Shown here: positions 15,734 to 23,587 of the stretch, piece after piece
How positions within the stretch are numbered: position 1 is the stretch's first letter
Layout of the letters: every line of letters begins with the position of its first letter
The notes under the pieces: generated by a model
Databases searched by the model: none
Told to the model about the DNA's origin: nothing
Seen by the model: only the letters and a program-made list of their open reading frames with translations
Position numbers and translations under genes: made by a program
DNA from: DASXKD01 sp963734725
GTDB lineage: Bacteria; Actinomycetota; Actinomycetes; Streptosporangiales; Streptosporangiaceae
Direction: 5' to 3'
Length of the DNA stretch: 64,000 nt
NCBI GenBank assembly: GCA_963734725.1
Contig: CAVTIX010000029.1
Span: forward strand, 149,263 to 213,262

Positions 15734-17410
15734 GTGTCAACTTGCGCGCTGGGGCATTCCGTCTCCCCCGGAATGGCATCCTGCGAGGTTTGCGGCGATG
15801 AGCTGAGGCGTTTCTGCAGTCAGGGTCACGCCAGCAGAGCCGGCGCGCTCTTTTGCGGAACGTGCGGTGAAATGCTGCCGCTCGTGGGCGGCGTGCCCGT
15901 GATGGCTGCCGCGGCTCCGCTCACGATGGACTACAGCAGCGGTTCGTTCGCCGACTTCATCGCCGGTGCTGACGAGGATGTCCCCGGGGCTGGCTTGCCT
16001 TCGACAGCGGTCGCCCCCCGGGGGCCGATCACCGAGCCGGAGCAGGTCCCCGAGCCGGAGCAGGTCCCCGAGCCGGAGCAGGTCCCCGAGCCGGAGCAGG
16101 TCCTCGAGCCGGAGCCGGCGACGGAGCCGAAGCCCGCCCCGCCCGCGTCGAAGGCTGTCCCGCCGCCGGTCGCGAACGGCGGGACTATCACCACCATGCC
16201 GACCGACCTGCGGTTCACGGTTCCGCCCGATGCTCCCCGTACCTGGCGGAGCAGCACAAAACCGCGGGATGAGCCCGGTCCCGACGGCGGCGTGCATCAC
16301 GACGACGGCCCACCCTCGGCAGAAGAACCCGGGTCGGCTGCCGAACCCCGGCCCTGGCGCTCCCGCCGCTTCCGGGTGATCGCGATCGTGGTGGTCGTGG
16401 CCGTGCTGGGCGCAGGCGGCACAGTCGGCGCCGTCGCTCTGCACCATCACTACGCGGCCAAGCTGACCGCGCCGCCCAGCCCGCCGGTCGCCAGGGCGAG
16501 CACAACCCCCTCGGGGGTAAGCACTTCCCCGGCGCCGTCCAGCCCCGCCCAGCCGGTCCAGCTACCGGGCTGGGCCGCGCCGATCCCGGTGCAAACCGAC
16601 GGTGGCGCCGTCATCACCGGGGTCTCCTGCCCCACTACCTCGGCCTGCTACGCGGCTGACAGCAGCGGCGCCGTGCTGTCGTCCAAGCCGCCGGCCGGCT
16701 GGCATCGCGTGGCCACCGACTCAGCGGCCAGGCTGGTGGCTATCTCCTGCGCCACCGCCACCAGATGCGTCGCGTTGGACAACGCGGGCGACGCGTTCGG
16801 GCTCAAGAACGGAGTCTGGAGCAGCCCGGGCTTGGTGGACACAGGCACCGGCGCCTTCACCGGGCTGTCCTGCCCCACCGTCACCTTCTGCATGGCCAGC
16901 GACAGCAGCGGCGTGGCGTACGCCGAAACCCGCGGTGGCTGGCAGCCGTTCAACGTGGACACCAGCGGCGGCGGCCTGACCGGGGTGTCCTGCGCGAACG
17001 CCAGTTTCTGCGTGGCCGTTGACAGCGGCGGCGGCGCCTACACCTACCACGGCAGCTCGTGGACCGGCGCCGCTGCGATCGACGCCGGCCATTCGTTCAC
17101 CGCGGTGTCTTGCGCCACGGCCACGTTCTGCGTGGCAGTGGACAACGCCGGTAACGCCGCGGTCTTCACCGAGGGAAAGTGGCACGTGAGCCCCATGACC
17201 AGCACCGCGCTCACGGTCTCCTGCCCGGTCCGGGATTTCTGCGTGGCCACCAATGCCACCGGCGGGGCGGTGGTCTACCAGGGCGGGACGTGGTCCCCGG
17301 TGACCGTGGTGGACGGCGCCACGGCAATCAATACTCTTAGCTGTGCGAGCTCGACGTTCTGCGTGGCCACCGACCACCACGGTGACGTCCTTTATTACCG
17401 GCCAACCTAG
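15734..17410 (+). CDS. Membrane protein with N-terminal zinc ribbons and external seven-repeat beta-propeller
   Basis: About 558 residues. Residues 3-45 hold a double zinc ribbon (CALGH..ASCEVCG, then FCSQGH..LFCGTCGE). Residues 100-125 are an acidic Pro-rich PEPEQV repeat encoded by four 18-bp units. One transmembrane helix (VIAIVVVVAVLGAGGTVGAVAL) is near 225. After a Ser/Pro/Thr linker come seven repeats of the form SCxxxxFCxAxDxxG, probably a disulfide-stapled seven-bladed propeller outside the cell. The design suggests a transmembrane sensor or adaptor: metal-binding module inside, propeller outside. GTG 15734 is preferred; an in-frame GTG at 15707 would add nine residues. It is followed two bases later by the CoA-transferase gene. 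Confidence 0.75.
   Translation: MSTCALGHSVSPGMASCEVCGDELRRFCSQGHASRAGALFCGTCGEMLPLVGGVPVMAAAAPLTMDYSSGSFADFIAGADEDVPGAGLPSTAVAPRGPITEPEQVPEPEQVPEPEQVPEPEQVLEPEPATEPKPAPPASKAVPPPVANGGTITTMPTDLRFTVPPDAPRTWRSSTKPRDEPGPDGGVHHDDGPPSAEEPGSAAEPRPWRSRRFRVIAIVVVVAVLGAGGTVGAVALHHHYAAKLTAPPSPPVARASTTPSGVSTSPAPSSPAQPVQLPGWAAPIPVQTDGGAVITGVSCPTTSACYAADSSGAVLSSKPPAGWHRVATDSAARLVAISCATATRCVALDNAGDAFGLKNGVWSSPGLVDTGTGAFTGLSCPTVTFCMASDSSGVAYAETRGGWQPFNVDTSGGGLTGVSCANASFCVAVDSGGGAYTYHGSSWTGAAAIDAGHSFTAVSCATATFCVAVDNAGNAAVFTEGKWHVSPMTSTALTVSCPVRDFCVATNATGGAVVYQGGTWSPVTVVDGATAINTLSCASSTFCVATDHHGDVLYYRPT
16034..16105 (+). repeat. Four tandem 18-bp units encoding PEPEQV
   Basis: The unit GAGCCGGAGCAGGTCCCC is repeated four times with one change in the last copy (CTC for CCC). 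It encodes the acidic linker of the zinc-ribbon protein. Multiples of three keep the frame, so copy number can vary without harm. Confidence 0.85.
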
Positions 17411-17412
17411 GC

Positions 17413-18603
17413 ATGGCTGAGGGCGACGCTCGTCCCGGCCCGCTGGCCGGGCTGCTGGTGGCCGACTTCTCCCGGGTCCTGGCCGGCCCGTACTGCACGA
17501 TGCTGCTCGCCGACCTGGGCGCGGACGTGATCAAGGTGGAGAGCCCCGCCGGGGACGACACCCGCGGCTGGGTCCCGCCGACCCGGGATGGGGTCGCTAC
17601 GTATTACCTCGCGATCAACCGGAACAAGCGGTCGGTGGCGCTCGATCTGAAAGACCGCGCCGGCCGCGCCGCGGCCGCCGAACTCGCCTGCCGGGCCGAC
17701 ATCATGGTGCAGAACTTCAAGCCCGGTGGGCTGGCACGGTACGGCCTGGACTACGACGCCGTCCGCACGGCCAACCCTGGCATCATCTACGCCTCCATCA
17801 CCGGCTTCGGCACCACCGGCGGCGCCCACCTGCCGGGGTACGACCTGATGGCGCAGGCCGTGTCCGGCCTGATGAGCCTCACCGGCGAGGCGGACGGCCC
17901 GCCGCAGCGCGCGGGCATCTCCGTGATCGACGTGATGACCGGCCTGCACACGGCCATCGCGATCCTCGCCGCTTTGCACCACCGCTCGGCCACCGGCGAA
18001 GGGCAGCACGTCGAGTCGACGCTGCTCGGCTCGGCGCTGTCCGGGATGGTGAACCAGACCACCGCCTACGTCGCCGGGGGGGTGGTCCCGTTCCGGATGG
18101 GCAACTCCCATCCCAGCCTGACGCCGTACGAACCGCTGCCCACCGCGGACGGCGAACTCATCGTCACGGCGGGCAACGACCGGCAGTTCCGCCGGCTGTG
18201 CGAGGTGATCGGGGCGCCGCAGCTAGCCGACGACCCGCGGTTCGCCACGACCGGCGGCCGCACAGCCCACCGGGCGGAACTGCGGCCGCTGCTGGTCGAG
18301 CGGCTGGCGGCCCGGTCGTCGGCGGAATGGTTCGACCTGCTGATCGCCGCTGGCGTGCCCTGCGGCCCGATCAACACGGTGGATGCCGGGGTCGAGTTCG
18401 CCCGCAGCATCGGCCTGCGGCCGGTCGCGACCGCGGGCGGCACGCCCACTATCCGGCACCCGGTTGACTTCTCCGCGACACCGCCGAGCTACCCGCTGCC
18501 CCCGCCGGGCCTGGACGAGCATGGCGACCAGATCCGCGCCTGGCTCGCCGCCCCGCCCGCCCCGCCGCCGTGGCGCGGCGGGGGAGAAAGGACGAGCCCA
18601 TGA
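17413..18603 (+). CDS. CaiB/BaiF (class III) CoA-transferase
   Basis: 396 residues, normal length for class III CoA-transferases, which move CoA between carboxylic acids. Diagnostic parts are LLVADFSRVLAGPYCTMLLA, LGADVIKVESPAGDDTRGW, YYLAINRNKRSVALDLK, VQNFKPGGLARYGLDY, ITGFGTTG, and the PGYDLMAQA stretch bearing the catalytic Asp. PYEPLPTADGELIVTAGND and VPCGPINTVD mark the C-terminal half. The ATG lies two bases past the preceding stop, and the stop overlaps the next start (ATGA). Coupling to a citryl-CoA-lyase-like gene implies the acid activated here is then cleaved; citrate, citramalate or a similar hydroxyacid are candidates. Confidence 0.9.
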   Translation: MAEGDARPGPLAGLLVADFSRVLAGPYCTMLLADLGADVIKVESPAGDDTRGWVPPTRDGVATYYLAINRNKRSVALDLKDRAGRAAAAELACRADIMVQNFKPGGLARYGLDYDAVRTANPGIIYASITGFGTTGGAHLPGYDLMAQAVSGLMSLTGEADGPPQRAGISVIDVMTGLHTAIAILAALHHRSATGEGQHVESTLLGSALSGMVNQTTAYVAGGVVPFRMGNSHPSLTPYEPLPTADGELIVTAGNDRQFRRLCEVIGAPQLADDPRFATTGGRTAHRAELRPLLVERLAARSSAEWFDLLIAAGVPCGPINTVDAGVEFARSIGLRPVATAGGTPTIRHPVDFSATPPSYPLPPPGLDEHGDQIRAWLAAPPAPPPWRGGGERTSP

Positions 18604-19391
18604 CCGAACCAGCGCCCCGTTTCGCCACTTCGCTGGGCACCTCGGACGCCGACAGCATCACCCTGCTCGGCCAGGACCTCGCCACCGACCTGATGGGCAA
18701 AGTCGGCTTCGGGGAACTGGCGCTGTGGCTGGTGACACAGCAGCGCCCGGCGCCCGGCCAGGTCCGGGTGTTCGAGGCCGTGCTGGTCGCGCTCGCCGAC
18801 CACGGCTTCACCCCGACGGCCATCGCCGCCCGGCTCACCTACCTCAGCGCGCCCGACTCGGTCCAGGGGGCGCTGGCCGCCGGGTTGCTCGGCGGTGGTT
18901 CCCGCTTCCTCGGCGTCACCGAGGACACCGGCCGGTTCCTGGCCGACACCCTCGCCGGGGCGGCCGAACCGCCCGGCGACGACGCGGCCTTCGACGCCCT
19001 CGCGCTGGCCGCCGTGCGGCGGGCGCGCGAGCAGCGCCGGTTCGTCCCGGGCCTCGGGCACCCGATACACAAGGTCACCGACCCGCGCACCCCGGCGCTG
19101 ATCAGCATCGCCGAGGAGGAGGGTACCCACGGGCCGCACCTGCGCCTGTTCGAGGCGATAGGGCGGGTACACCCGCAGGTCCTCGGGCGTACCCTGCCGC
19201 TGAACGGGGCGGGCACCTGCGGAGCGGCCCTGGCTGACCTCGGCCTGCCCGCCGACCTGCTGCGCGGGTTCGCGCTGCTGGCCCGGGCGGCGGGCCTGCT
19301 CGGCCAACTGGCCGAGGAACAGCGCCGCCCGGTCGGCATGGACATCTACCAGGCGGTCGAGCACGGCGCCGTCTACGTCCCGCCTGGGTAA
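18600..19391 (+). CDS. Citryl-CoA lyase-like protein (citrate synthase superfamily)
   Basis: 263 residues, shorter than citrate synthase and matching the lyase domain found in citryl-CoA lyase and the C-terminus of ATP-citrate lyase. Conserved parts are FATSLGTSDADSITLLGQDL, GLLGGGSRFLGVTEDT, the His-containing VPGLGHPIHKVTDPRTPAL, NGAGTCGAALADLGLP and GLLGQLAEEQRRPVGMDIY. The ATG shares ATGA with the CoA-transferase stop, so the two are made together. Predicted reaction: retro-Claisen cleavage of a 3-hydroxy-3-carboxyacyl-CoA to acetyl-CoA plus an oxoacid. The gene end overlaps the convergent M24 gene by 19 bases. Confidence 0.82.
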   Translation: MTEPAPRFATSLGTSDADSITLLGQDLATDLMGKVGFGELALWLVTQQRPAPGQVRVFEAVLVALADHGFTPTAIAARLTYLSAPDSVQGALAAGLLGGGSRFLGVTEDTGRFLADTLAGAAEPPGDDAAFDALALAAVRRAREQRRFVPGLGHPIHKVTDPRTPALISIAEEEGTHGPHLRLFEAIGRVHPQVLGRTLPLNGAGTCGAALADLGLPADLLRGFALLARAAGLLGQLAEEQRRPVGMDIYQAVEHGAVYVPPG

Positions 19392-20677
19392 TGGTCCGCG
19401 CCGGTGAACAGCCTGGTGCCGGCCACGTACAGCTGGTCGGCCGGGAACCTGGTCAGCAGTTCGCAGCCACCCGGCGTGACCACCACCTCCTCCTCGATCC
19501 GGGCCGCCGACGACCCGTCCGGGGCCGGCCAGTACGTCTCGATCGCGAACACCATGCCCTCTTTCAGTTCGACCGGATGCTCGAACGAGTGGTACCGGCT
19601 CATCAGCGGGCGTTCCCAGTTCGACAGGCCAAGCCCGTGGCAGTACTGCAGGCCGAACGCCTCCTCCTCGTCGGCGAAGCCGAACTCCGTGGCCGCGGGA
19701 AAGTGCCGCACCACGTCGGCGGAGGTCGCCCCGGGGCGGATCTCGGAGATCGCGTTGTCCATGAACTCGCGGGCCCGACGGTACGCTGCACGCTGCTGCC
19801 GGTCCGCGCTGCCGACGTTGAGCGTCCGGTAATAGCAGGTCCGGTAGCCGTTGAACGAGTGGATAATGTCGAAGTAGGCGGTGTCGCCGGGCCGGATCAG
19901 CCGGTCGGAGAACACATGGGGATGCGGGCTGCACCGCTCACCGGAAATCGAGTTGACCGCCTCCACCTCTTCCGAGCCGTTCTCATACAGGTACCGGGTC
20001 ACCAGCGCGACGCAGGCGTTTTCCCTGATGCCCGCGCGCAGGTATCGGTACAGCTCGTCGTAGGCGCCGTCCACAAGGGCGGCGGAATGGTCCAGCAGCG
20101 CGATCTCATCGGCGGTCTTGATGGCCCGGATATTCTGCATGAAACCGTGCCCGTCGGTGATATGCAGGCCCTCTGCCTCCAGCGCGCGCAGCACCGGAAG
20201 CTCCACCACGTCCACCCCGACCGGCTCGGTGCCCAGGCCGTGATCGCGTAGGATACCGGCCAGCCGCCGGGCGTTGCCGCGCTCGACCCCCACCTCCTCC
20301 GGAATGGCGCCGCGCCAGCTGGAAATCCCGGCCCGCCAGTTCTGCCTGTCATTCCATTGCGCGAACATCTGGTGCGTCCTGGCCGCCGACCCGATATCCC
20401 ACAGGATCGGCTCCTGCCCCCGCATCACCAGGCAGCAACGGAACAGCTTATCCCGGGCCCAGTTCCCGATATGCGTAGCGGTTGCATACCGAATGTTGTT
20501 CATATCGAACAAAATCAGGGATCCGATTTCAGAACGGGCTAGCGCATCGCGGACTTTCCCCGCGCGGTCGGCCCGCAGCCGGGCAAAATCAACCCGCTGC
20601 TCCCAGTCCGTCCCTAGCGTCGCTCCCGGAGATGCGATCGGGATCGACTGCGCCGTGGCGTCGTAATTCTGAACCAT
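19373..20677 (-). CDS. M24 (creatinase/aminopeptidase P-fold) protein with a Cys-substituted metal site
   Basis: 434 residues: N-terminal creatinase-like domain (LILFDMNNIRYATATHIGNW) and a pita-bread catalytic domain. Of the five usual metal ligands, four are recognisable: Asp270 (AYFDIIHSF), His in QYCHGLGLSNWERP, Glu in GMVFAIETYW and Glu in RIEEEVVVT. The second Asp of the D..G.Y..D.tRT box is Cys281 (GYRTCYYRT). Creatinase has lost its metal and DMSP lyase DddP also has an M24 fold, so a non-peptidase C-N or C-S lyase/hydrolase activity is possible. Transcribed 17 bases behind the split transketolase genes. Confidence 0.8.
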   Translation of the reverse strand: MVQNYDATAQSIPIASPGATLGTDWEQRVDFARLRADRAGKVRDALARSEIGSLILFDMNNIRYATATHIGNWARDKLFRCCLVMRGQEPILWDIGSAARTHQMFAQWNDRQNWRAGISSWRGAIPEEVGVERGNARRLAGILRDHGLGTEPVGVDVVELPVLRALEAEGLHITDGHGFMQNIRAIKTADEIALLDHSAALVDGAYDELYRYLRAGIRENACVALVTRYLYENGSEEVEAVNSISGERCSPHPHVFSDRLIRPGDTAYFDIIHSFNGYRTCYYRTLNVGSADRQQRAAYRRAREFMDNAISEIRPGATSADVVRHFPAATEFGFADEEEAFGLQYCHGLGLSNWERPLMSRYHSFEHPVELKEGMVFAIETYWPAPDGSSAARIEEEVVVTPGGCELLTRFPADQLYVAGTRLFTGADHYPGGT

Positions 20678-20694
20678 GTCGGCTCCTTTAAGGG

Positions 20695-22014
20695 CTAGAC
20701 GGGCGCGTATTCGCCGGCGTCAGCTGGCAGGGCGGGCGCGCGAGGGGCAGGTCCGGGGCGATGGAGCACCTGCCAGGCCGCGTCCACGATGTGCTGGGTC
20801 GACAGCCCGTACTTGGCGAACAGGTACGGGGCATCGCGGGCGCCTTCGGCGAAGGTGTCGGCCAGGCCGACGCGGCGCAGGGGGCGGCCCAGGCCGGCCT
20901 CGGCCAGGGTTTCCGCGACGGCGGAGCCCAGGCCGCCGATGACCGAGTGGTTCTCGGCGGTGACGACCGTCTTGGCTGATCTGGCAACAGACAGGACTGT
21001 GGCCGTGTCCAACGGCTTGATGACGGGAATATTGACTATTACGGTGACAGCGCCGGCCGCCCGCAGAATGCGGGCCGCAGCAAGGGCAGGGGCGATCATC
21101 ATGCCGCTGACAAGCAATGCCACGTCGCAGGATGCGGCTACGCCGGAAACAGAAGTCCACGCCTCGCCACGGATCCCGGCGCCGCCGCGCCTCACGCCGC
21201 CCCCCGCGCTGACCCCGCCGCCGTCGGTGTCGGCCAGGCCCGCGGTCTGTGCCCCGCCCCGGGTGACCGCGCCGCCCGCGCTGTGCCCGCCGCCCTCGGT
21301 GACGGCCGCCCCGGCGATCTGCGCCCCGCCGCGGGTCACCCCGCCGCCAGAGGTCTGCGCGCCGCCCGAGGTAACCCCGCCGCCCTCGGTGCCCGCGCCC
21401 CCGGTCGTCGGCGCGCCCCCGCCGATTTCCGCCCCGCGCCACTCAAGCACCTGGGCCCGGTCCAGTGACAAGCGGTGATCCGCGGGGAAGATCACCGGGA
21501 TCTCGCCGCGCCTGAGCCGCAGGTAGACCGGGCCGGGAACGTCGGCTATCGCGGCAACCACCTGGGCCGTCTCGGTCGCGTCCGCGACATCGATGACCGT
21601 CATGCCCGGGATCGCGCGCATCAAGGCGACGTCTTCGATCGCCTGGTGGCTGGGCCCGCCGGGGCTGGAGACGCCGGGCATGAAGCCGACAAGCCGCACC
21701 GGCAGCCGCGGGTAGGCCACGGCGTTGACGATCTGGTCCAGCGGCCGGCGCGTGGTGAACACGCCGAACGAGTGCACGAACGGCATGAATCCCTGCCGGG
21801 CCAGGGCGCCGGCCACGCCGATCATGTTGGCCTCGGCCATGCCCGCGTAGATGAACCGGTCGCCGAACTCGGCCTGGAACAGATCGACCTCACACTGCCG
21901 GGTCAGGTCCCCGGACATGCACACGACCTCCGGGCGCCGGCGGGCCAGTTCCACGAGGGCCCGGCCATAGGGCTTGACCACCGTGCGGTAGGGCGGGCGG
22001 TACGGCTCAGCCAT
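20695..22014 (-). CDS. Transketolase C-terminal subunit with an inserted Gly-rich hexapeptide repeat
   Basis: 439 residues. The pyrimidine-binding domain of a TPP enzyme is at 1-190 (VVCMSGDLT, YAGMAEANMIGVAGALA with the catalytic Glu, PFVHSFGVFTTRRPLDQI, GVSSPGGPSHQAIEDVALMR). The C-terminal transketolase domain is from about 290 (DVALLVSGMMIAPALAAARIL, VTAENHSVIGGLGSAVAETL). Between them, residues about 193-282 are a low-complexity insert of some 15 hexapeptides (xGGGVT, xGGAQT) that normal homologues lack. The ATG at 22014 overlaps the N-terminal subunit gene by eight bases, so an alpha2beta2 enzyme with the partner is expected. The insert would sit on the surface between domains. Confidence 0.85.
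   Translation of the reverse strand: MAEPYRPPYRTVVKPYGRALVELARRRPEVVCMSGDLTRQCEVDLFQAEFGDRFIYAGMAEANMIGVAGALARQGFMPFVHSFGVFTTRRPLDQIVNAVAYPRLPVRLVGFMPGVSSPGGPSHQAIEDVALMRAIPGMTVIDVADATETAQVVAAIADVPGPVYLRLRRGEIPVIFPADHRLSLDRAQVLEWRGAEIGGGAPTTGGAGTEGGGVTSGGAQTSGGGVTRGGAQIAGAAVTEGGGHSAGGAVTRGGAQTAGLADTDGGGVSAGGGVRRGGAGIRGEAWTSVSGVAASCDVALLVSGMMIAPALAAARILRAAGAVTVIVNIPVIKPLDTATVLSVARSAKTVVTAENHSVIGGLGSAVAETLAEAGLGRPLRRVGLADTFAEGARDAPYLFAKYGLSTQHIVDAAWQVLHRPGPAPRAPALPADAGEYAPV
21170..21437 (-). repeat. 18-bp coding minisatellite inside the transketolase gene
   Basis: About 15 diverged units of 18 bp, each giving six residues with the pattern x-G-G-[GA]-x-[TS] (for example EGGGVT, SGGAQT, RGGAQI, AGGAVT, DGGGVS). 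Units alternate roughly between a GGGVT and a GGAQT type, suggesting a 36-bp higher-order unit. The tract is in frame and stop-free. Confidence 0.85.
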
Positions 22015-22831
22015 CGCTGGCCGTTTCCGCGGCAAGGCGGGTGCTGAGCTCGGCGGCCGCCATCCCGGCGAGGTCCGCGGGCAGCTTGATGAAGTGCCCG
22101 TCCGCGTCGGGGGGCAGGCAGGCCAGCCCGTGCCGGGTCGAGGTGCGGCAGATCAGCGCCCGGGGTCGGTCGGCCGGCCCGGCGAGCGCGGCCGCGATCG
22201 CTACGACGTCGTGCCCGTCCAGGTCAGCCGCGTCCCAGCCGAACGCCTGCCATTTCGCGGCCACCGGCTCGATCGTGGTGATGCTGTCCACCGGGCCGTC
22301 CACCTGCGAGTTGTTCGCGTCGAGCAGGACGGTGAGCCGGGCCAGCCGGTGATGCCCGGCGAACATCGCCGCCTCCCAGACCTGGCCTTCCTGGAGTTCG
22401 CCGTCGGACAGGAACGCGAACGTGCGCGTGTCGTCCCGGCCCGCCAGGCGGTCGCCCAGCGCGAAACCCGCCGCCGCGGACAGCCCCTGGCCAAGCGAGC
22501 CGCAGGTGTACTCCGGGACCGGGCTGCGTTCGGTGCCGATCGCCTCCAGCGCGGATCCGTTCTGCCCGTAGCTGGCCAGGGCCGCCTCGTCGATGAGGCC
22601 GGTTTCGGCGGCCGCGGCGTAGGCCGCGATGACGTAGTGCCCCGGCGAGCAGACCACCCGGTCGGACCCGCGCCGGTACGCCGCGCCGTAGACGGCGGCG
22701 TACTGTTCGGCGGCCGAAAGGGCCTGCCCCAGGTAGCCGAAACCCTGCGGCGCCACCATCGCCACGGCGCGCAACCGGATGGCCGTGGCCAGCCGGCGCA
22801 ACTCGGTCGCACTGGGGATCGTGACCTCCAT
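22007..22831 (-). CDS. Transketolase N-terminal subunit
   Basis: 274 residues, the TPP pyrophosphate-binding half of a split transketolase. The diphosphate/metal motif is SDGELQEGQVWEAAMFAGHH...LLDANNSQVDG (residues about 140-175), with Asn-Asn in place of the more usual Asn-Asn/Asp pair. CSPGHYVIAAYAAAAETGLI and YTCGSLGQGLSAAAGFALGD match the substrate-side loops. It is the first gene of a three-gene unit with the C-terminal subunit (8-base overlap) and the M24 protein. Split transketolases in actinomycetes often serve special sugar or C2-transfer pathways rather than the pentose phosphate pathway. Substrate is not evident. Confidence 0.88.
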   Translation of the reverse strand: MEVTIPSATELRRLATAIRLRAVAMVAPQGFGYLGQALSAAEQYAAVYGAAYRRGSDRVVCSPGHYVIAAYAAAAETGLIDEAALASYGQNGSALEAIGTERSPVPEYTCGSLGQGLSAAAGFALGDRLAGRDDTRTFAFLSDGELQEGQVWEAAMFAGHHRLARLTVLLDANNSQVDGPVDSITTIEPVAAKWQAFGWDAADLDGHDVVAIAAALAGPADRPRALICRTSTRHGLACLPPDADGHFIKLPADLAGMAAAELSTRLAAETASDG

Positions 22832-23178
22832 TGGTAAGTGGCTATGCCAATTCTGCCCCAGTCCGGGCCGGTGCCACCGGCAGCGCGGCGGCGTGGAGCG
22901 CCGCCGCCACCGTGTTCCACGCGAACGTCGTCCGGGCCGCGGGCAACGCGTGCCTGACTGCCCTGTACGAGGGCGTGCACACGGCCGTGCTCAGCCAGGA
23001 ACACGAGCTTTGGGTCAGCACGGAGACCGAGCCAGGATGGCTGGCGGGGCGGGGGGCGCCCGTTGTGCTGGAAATTCATCAGGCGATCCTCGACGCGGTC
23101 GCGGCCGGCGATGCCCGAGCCGCGCAGACGGCGGTGCTGCGCCATCATGAGGTCATGCTCGAGCATCTGAGACAGTGA
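22831..23178 (+). pseudogene. Remnant of a GntR/FadR-type regulator (FCD domain only)
   Basis: The readable part (VFHANVVRAAGNACLTALYE, then VLEIHQAILDAVAAGDARA, AQTAVLRHHEVMLEHLRQ) is the helical FCD ligand domain of FadR-type regulators, including its metal-binding His pattern. The DNA-binding half is missing: upstream lies the divergent transketolase gene, and the only in-frame start is a TTG. About 115 of the usual 220-240 residues remain. Its position head-to-head with the transketolase/M24 operon suggests it once controlled that operon. Confidence 0.7.
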
Positions 23179-23520
23179 CCGAGGCGACATCCGGCCTGCT
23201 GCGCACGAGGGAGCGCACCGCCCGGGTGACCAACGTGGAGCTGTTCGGACGTGGTGGTGCTGTCCGCGCCCGGCGCGGTGGGGGTGGTCTCGACCGGGTG
23301 GCTCACCCTCGGCGGGACGGCGTTGTTCATCGCCGGGCATGCCGCGTTCAAGTTCGCCGTCTGGCGGGTGGTCCCGTGGACCCGGCTCGGCGCCGTCGTC
23401 GTGCTCGGGCTGCTCGGCCTGGCCGTCCCGGCGCTGCCCGCGCTGGGTCTCGGTCTGTGCGCCGCCGTCGTGGTCCTCGCGGTCGCAGCCCTCGACTACC
23501 GGGTATACCGCGGGAAGTGA
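23175..23520 (+). pseudogene. LtrA (low temperature requirement A family) gene with a large internal deletion
   Basis: From GTG 23175 the frame reads TEATSGLLRTRERTARVTNVELF, the conserved N-terminus of LtrA proteins just before their first membrane helix (ELFFDLVYVFAV). Directly after this, near 23247-23252, a different frame begins the family's C-terminus: WLTLGGTALFIAGHAAFKFAVW, two hydrophobic helices and the tail DYRVYRGK to 23520. Roughly 270 central residues are gone and the frame changes at the junction, so no working membrane protein can be made. The start overlaps the stop of the FCD remnant by four bases. Confidence 0.75.
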
Positions 23521-23587
23521 CCGAGGATGCTTCGGGTGGACACTGGGTAGCTACCTGACATACCCGCGGCAAACAGGGAGAACCTGA

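Noticed and set aside
21170..21437. CRISPR-like regular spacing
   Set aside because: Units are contiguous 18-bp coding repeats without spacers, in frame within a transketolase gene.
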